64,000 nt of DNA from Paenibacillus lycopersici (lineage in GTDB: Bacteria > Bacillota > Bacilli > Paenibacillales > Paenibacillaceae): the NCBI RefSeq assembly GCF_010119935.1, contig NZ_CP048209.1, forward strand, positions 1,855,501 through 1,919,500. The letters are read 5' to 3'. Under the pieces are notes generated by a model. The model saw nothing but the letters and a program-made list of their open reading frames with translations, had not been told where the DNA came from and did no database searches. A program made the position numbers and the translations under genes. Below, one piece after another: positions 61,898 through 64,000 of this stretch (within the stretch, counting starts at the first letter, position 1; each line of letters begins with the position of its first letter).

Positions 61898-63109
61898 ATG
61901 ATGAACAAACGCAAGACGCTGGTTGCATTATTGCTTGCAGCGGTCATGTTATTCTCGTTTGCTTCGGTGAGCATGGCGGCGACGAACGACGATCCCGGTT
62001 ATATCCGAACCTATCTCGAGGATGACGAAATCCCGTTCGACGTGCATCCCTTCTTAACGGGGGGGACGGTATATGCGGGCTTCCGCGGCATCTTCGAAGC
62101 GTTGGGCTATACGGTGAAGTACGATTCGGCCACGAGAATCGTAACCGGGCAATCTCCTTCGACGTCGATTGTCATTAATTTGCTCACGAATGAGATGACC
62201 ATCAATGGCGGGAAATTCACGAAACAGCCGCCGGAGCCGCCGAAGCCGATTCTCATTCGGGGACGTACGTTAGTGCCGATTCGCTTCATCGCCGAAGCAT
62301 CGGGCCTCAACGTAGAATGGATCCCGTCTTCCAGAATCGTCAAGCTGACGTACATGAAGCCGGCTGCGAGCGATCTGGATGCGATTCTGTCGCTTCTGGT
62401 CCGCAATAAGAAAGCGGCCGTCGAAGGCAAGCTGGACGATCTGCTGGCCACGTTCGATGCGAAATCTCCGCTTCGCAGCGATTACAGCGGCCTGACCGCC
62501 ATTGCGTTCCCGGGTTCCGAATCCACGTTCGAGAACATTGCGATCGATTCTTGGCAAGGCAATAAAGCGACGATCAGCTATAAGGTAACGACCAAGGCGA
62601 CAGGAAGCGGCTTCTTCCTGGATCGCGTGGATATGATGGAAGCGGACTTGACCCGTACGGCAGTCGGCGGCTGGAGAATCTACGACTTCCGTACGAAGTC
62701 GACCACGTATTCGAAGGATGCGAGCGGGTTGGCGGAGGCTGTCGTTCCGGATGCCGACAAGACGGCCATCCTGGCCGTCATTAATGCGAACGAGACTGCA
62801 TTGAACGCGGAGAAGGTCGCCGATCTGGCTGCGACTTACGGCGGAGACGCGAGCTTCAAGAAGCAATTGACGGATACGACGACGGCGTTCTTCAAGTCGT
62901 ACGATATCAAGTTCACGAACGAAGTGAAGCGCATCGTGTACTATCAAGCCGGCACGGCTTATGTATACGTCGTGCAAACGTCGGAGAAGAAGTCGGCTTC
63001 CGACTATCTGAACAAACGGGTGACTATGCTGCTTCAAGTCAACCAGGATAAGAACGGCAATTGGACGATCAATCCGGTTAGCCAGACGATCGCTTCGGAG
63101 AAGCTGTAA
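61898..63109 (+). CDS. Secreted stalk-domain protein of unknown function
   Basis: A 403-residue exported protein. The signal peptide spans about residues 7-27 (LVALLLAAVMLFSFASVSMA). A copper amine oxidase N-terminal-like (stalk) domain covers about 37-150 (YAGFRGIFEALGYTVKYDSA, GRTLVPIRFIAEASGLNVEW). The rest has two similar alpha/beta segments (from about 160 and 290) with an NTF2-like feel (AAVEGKLDDLLATFD and NAEKVADLAATYG). Such proteins are common on the Paenibacillus surface; function unknown. It separates two lasso gene sets and may be unrelated to them. Confidence 0.82.
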   Translation: MMNKRKTLVALLLAAVMLFSFASVSMAATNDDPGYIRTYLEDDEIPFDVHPFLTGGTVYAGFRGIFEALGYTVKYDSATRIVTGQSPSTSIVINLLTNEMTINGGKFTKQPPEPPKPILIRGRTLVPIRFIAEASGLNVEWIPSSRIVKLTYMKPAASDLDAILSLLVRNKKAAVEGKLDDLLATFDAKSPLRSDYSGLTAIAFPGSESTFENIAIDSWQGNKATISYKVTTKATGSGFFLDRVDMMEADLTRTAVGGWRIYDFRTKSTTYSKDASGLAEAVVPDADKTAILAVINANETALNAEKVADLAATYGGDASFKKQLTDTTTAFFKSYDIKFTNEVKRIVYYQAGTAYVYVVQTSEKKSASDYLNKRVTMLLQVNQDKNGNWTINPVSQTIASEKL

Positions 63110-63153
63110 TGCGCCTGCCTGCAATTCGGGGATAACGTTCCAAGCTAAGCCAC

Positions 63154-63207
63154 AAGCCCATAAGATGAACGCGTTGCAAAACGCGTGCATGTTATGGGCT
63201 TTTTTTG
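63154..63207 (+). terminator. Terminator after the stalk-domain gene
   Basis: AAGCCCATAA pairs with TTATGGGCTT, enclosing a second stem (ACGCGTT and AACGCGT), followed by a T-run to 63207. Confidence 0.88.
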
Positions 63208-63232
63208 TGTCGGATTAGGTGGATCAAATGGG

Positions 63233-63275
63233 GAAGACCAGCTCACGTACGCGTCATGTACGGGAGCTGGTCTTC
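63233..63275 (-). terminator. Hairpin downstream of the second lasso precursor
   Basis: GAAGACCAGCTC (63233-63244) and GAGCTGGTCTTC (63264-63275) pair perfectly. There is no T-run on the minus strand, so it may act as a stabilising hairpin or attenuator. Confidence 0.6.
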
Positions 63276-63292
63276 TTAAGTATGGGACAGGA

Positions 63293-63472
63293 TTAGGAGC
63301 CGTAGTATTCAGCAGGGATTGGCCCAGTGTTGCCACTAGGATTGGAATTGTATTGGTCGACATCCAGATGGCCGCCAATGTAGGTCCAGTCGGTATGTTT
63401 CCAGCCGTCGCCAAGCATCGTTTCTCTGACGTTCAGCACTTCCACCTGCGGTGTTTGCCATACTTTCTTCAT
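63293..63472 (-). CDS. Second paeninodin-type lasso peptide precursor
   Basis: A 59-residue precursor on the minus strand, preceded by AGGGAGGTG. The leader MKKVWQTPQVEVLNVRETM has the conserved WQxPxxEVLNV motif and Thr at -2. The predicted core starts LGDGWKHTD, so Asp9 could close a nine-residue ring with Leu1. The 40-residue core ends EYYGS with C-terminal Ser. It shares leader pattern, ring size and long core with the precursor at 57713 but differs in sequence, so a different product is made. The cyclase lies directly upstream. Confidence 0.88.
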   Translation of the reverse strand: MKKVWQTPQVEVLNVRETMLGDGWKHTDWTYIGGHLDVDQYNSNPSGNTGPIPAEYYGS

Positions 63473-63505
63473 CGTGTGTTCACCTCCCTTCAGCAAGTCG
63501 GAGCG

Positions 63506-64000
63506 TTAAAATTTGCGTAAAAAGCGATAGACAACGAGACTTCGCATTAAATAGATCATATTCGAGTTCATGGCAAGCTCGGGTTGAAAGGGCTGCCGTT
63601 CGATTTCCGTGAGCGAGCTTCTGATCTGAGGGATATTCAAGTATTCGGAAGCCGCTGAGTCGTTGCACAGGTCATGAAGCTCTTGGATGAACGCGCTCCG
63701 GACGGGGGTCATGCGATGAACCCAGTCCGCGCTTTGGAAGCCTTTCACGCGTTGGTTCCATCTTACTTTATCCGGCAAGTATTGGTCGGTCGCTCTTCGA
63801 ATGAGCGAACGGCTTACGCCGTTGAGCACGAATTGTTCGATGGGAAGCGAGAGGCAGAAGCGGACGACTCTCGGATCGCAAGTCGGATCTCTCTCCCATA
63901 TGCCGTATTTTAATGATAGCTTGGCGCCTGAAGTGCCTTGCATATTAAGAATGGCTAAATTATTGAAGAAAAATTGCCTTTCGTCCGTTATATTCCGAGG
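63506..64000 (-). CDS. Second lasso cyclase, C-terminal part cut by the window edge
   Basis: The frame is open to the right edge. The visible 164 residues are the C-terminus of an asparagine synthetase-like lasso cyclase: AKLSLKYGIWERDPTCDPRV and VRFCLSLPIEQFVLNG parallel the cyclase at 55755 (AMKLSLRYKVWERDPTSDIR), and QRVKGFQSADWVHRM matches its KVRGIQGADWVHRL. It should process the precursor at 63472. The ATP-binding part lies outside the window. The stop is 33 bp before that precursor. Confidence 0.9.
   Translation of the reverse strand, partial: PRNITDERQFFFNNLAILNMQGTSGAKLSLKYGIWERDPTCDPRVVRFCLSLPIEQFVLNGVSRSLIRRATDQYLPDKVRWNQRVKGFQSADWVHRMTPVRSAFIQELHDLCNDSAASEYLNIPQIRSSLTEIERQPFQPELAMNSNMIYLMRSLVVYRFLRKF

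Noticed and set aside
1..64000. An integron integrase or other tyrosine recombinase in the window
   Set aside because: No product shows the Arg...His-x-x-Arg...Tyr pattern or IntI features. If one exists it lies left of position 1 or elsewhere.

Overview
The window looks like a chromosomal segment of a spore-forming Firmicute of the Paenibacillaceae (Paenibacillus or Cohnella type). This is an inference from strong AGGAGG-type ribosome binding sites, GC-rich core genes, a KapB homologue, CvfC- and YhgE-type proteins, and paeninodin-type lasso peptide genes. No rRNA or tRNA gene was recognised. The window has three compositional blocks: AT-rich 1-9.6 kb, GC-rich 9.7-33 kb, AT-rich 34-54 kb, and a GC-rich tail from 54.5 kb.

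Block 1 (1-9645) is the most unusual part. It is a string of small, mostly unrelated genes, each followed by a copy of a 120-195 bp imperfect inverted-repeat element. The element behaves like an integron attC site. It starts with an RYYYAAC-like box and ends with a GTTRRRY-like box, its arms co-vary between copies, and all copies have the same orientation. Most tellingly, the first bases of each cassette are the reverse complement of that cassette's own 3' end, as expected if every unit can close into a circle. I count 10 essentially full-length sites, 4 left-half remnants and 1 right-half remnant. Cargo includes a holin-like type I toxin, a Doc toxin with antitoxin, a RES-domain protein, a retropepsin-like protein, a frameshifted WapI-type immunity gene, DUF6155 and DUF6933 proteins and two non-coding cassettes. 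No integrase lies in the window, so it is a CALIN-like array or the distal part of a larger integron.

Block 2 (9.7-33.6 kb) is ordinary chromosome. It holds an AraC regulator divergent from an alpha-L-rhamnosidase-like hydrolase, CvfC, an MBL-fold hydrolase, an ABC-F protein, a zinc-ribbon protein, an SH3b/NlpC-P60 wall hydrolase, a UgtP-like glycosyltransferase, KapB, a TetR regulator with a YhgE/Pip membrane protein, an SGNH hydrolase with a stalk domain, and the glutamate synthase large subunit. Three intergenic tandem-repeat tracts occur here (51-bp hairpin repeats, 17-bp repeats, purine-rich repeats).

Block 3 (33.7-54.1 kb) is an exopolysaccharide locus. It has an XRE regulator, a nucleotidyltransferase-fold protein, an acyltransferase, a Wzz-like protein and CpsD-like partner with a degenerate P-loop, GalU, UDP-glucose dehydrogenase, two epimerases, four glycosyltransferases, a polymerase, an initiating sugar transferase, extra MurB and MurA homologues, and a flippase. 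A 15-bp dyad, GATAC-N5-GTATC, recurs at or inside the promoters of this locus and again just before the next cluster, which suggests one regulator.

Block 4 (54.5-64 kb) is a lasso peptide cluster: sulfotransferase, cyclase, precursor, HPr-kinase-like protein, PqqD-like B1, B2 peptidase and ABC exporter. The sulfotransferase stop codon overlaps the cyclase start, and the precursor has an unusually long core with tyrosines among acidic residues. A second precursor and cyclase of the same family lie convergently at the right edge, separated by a stalk-domain protein.
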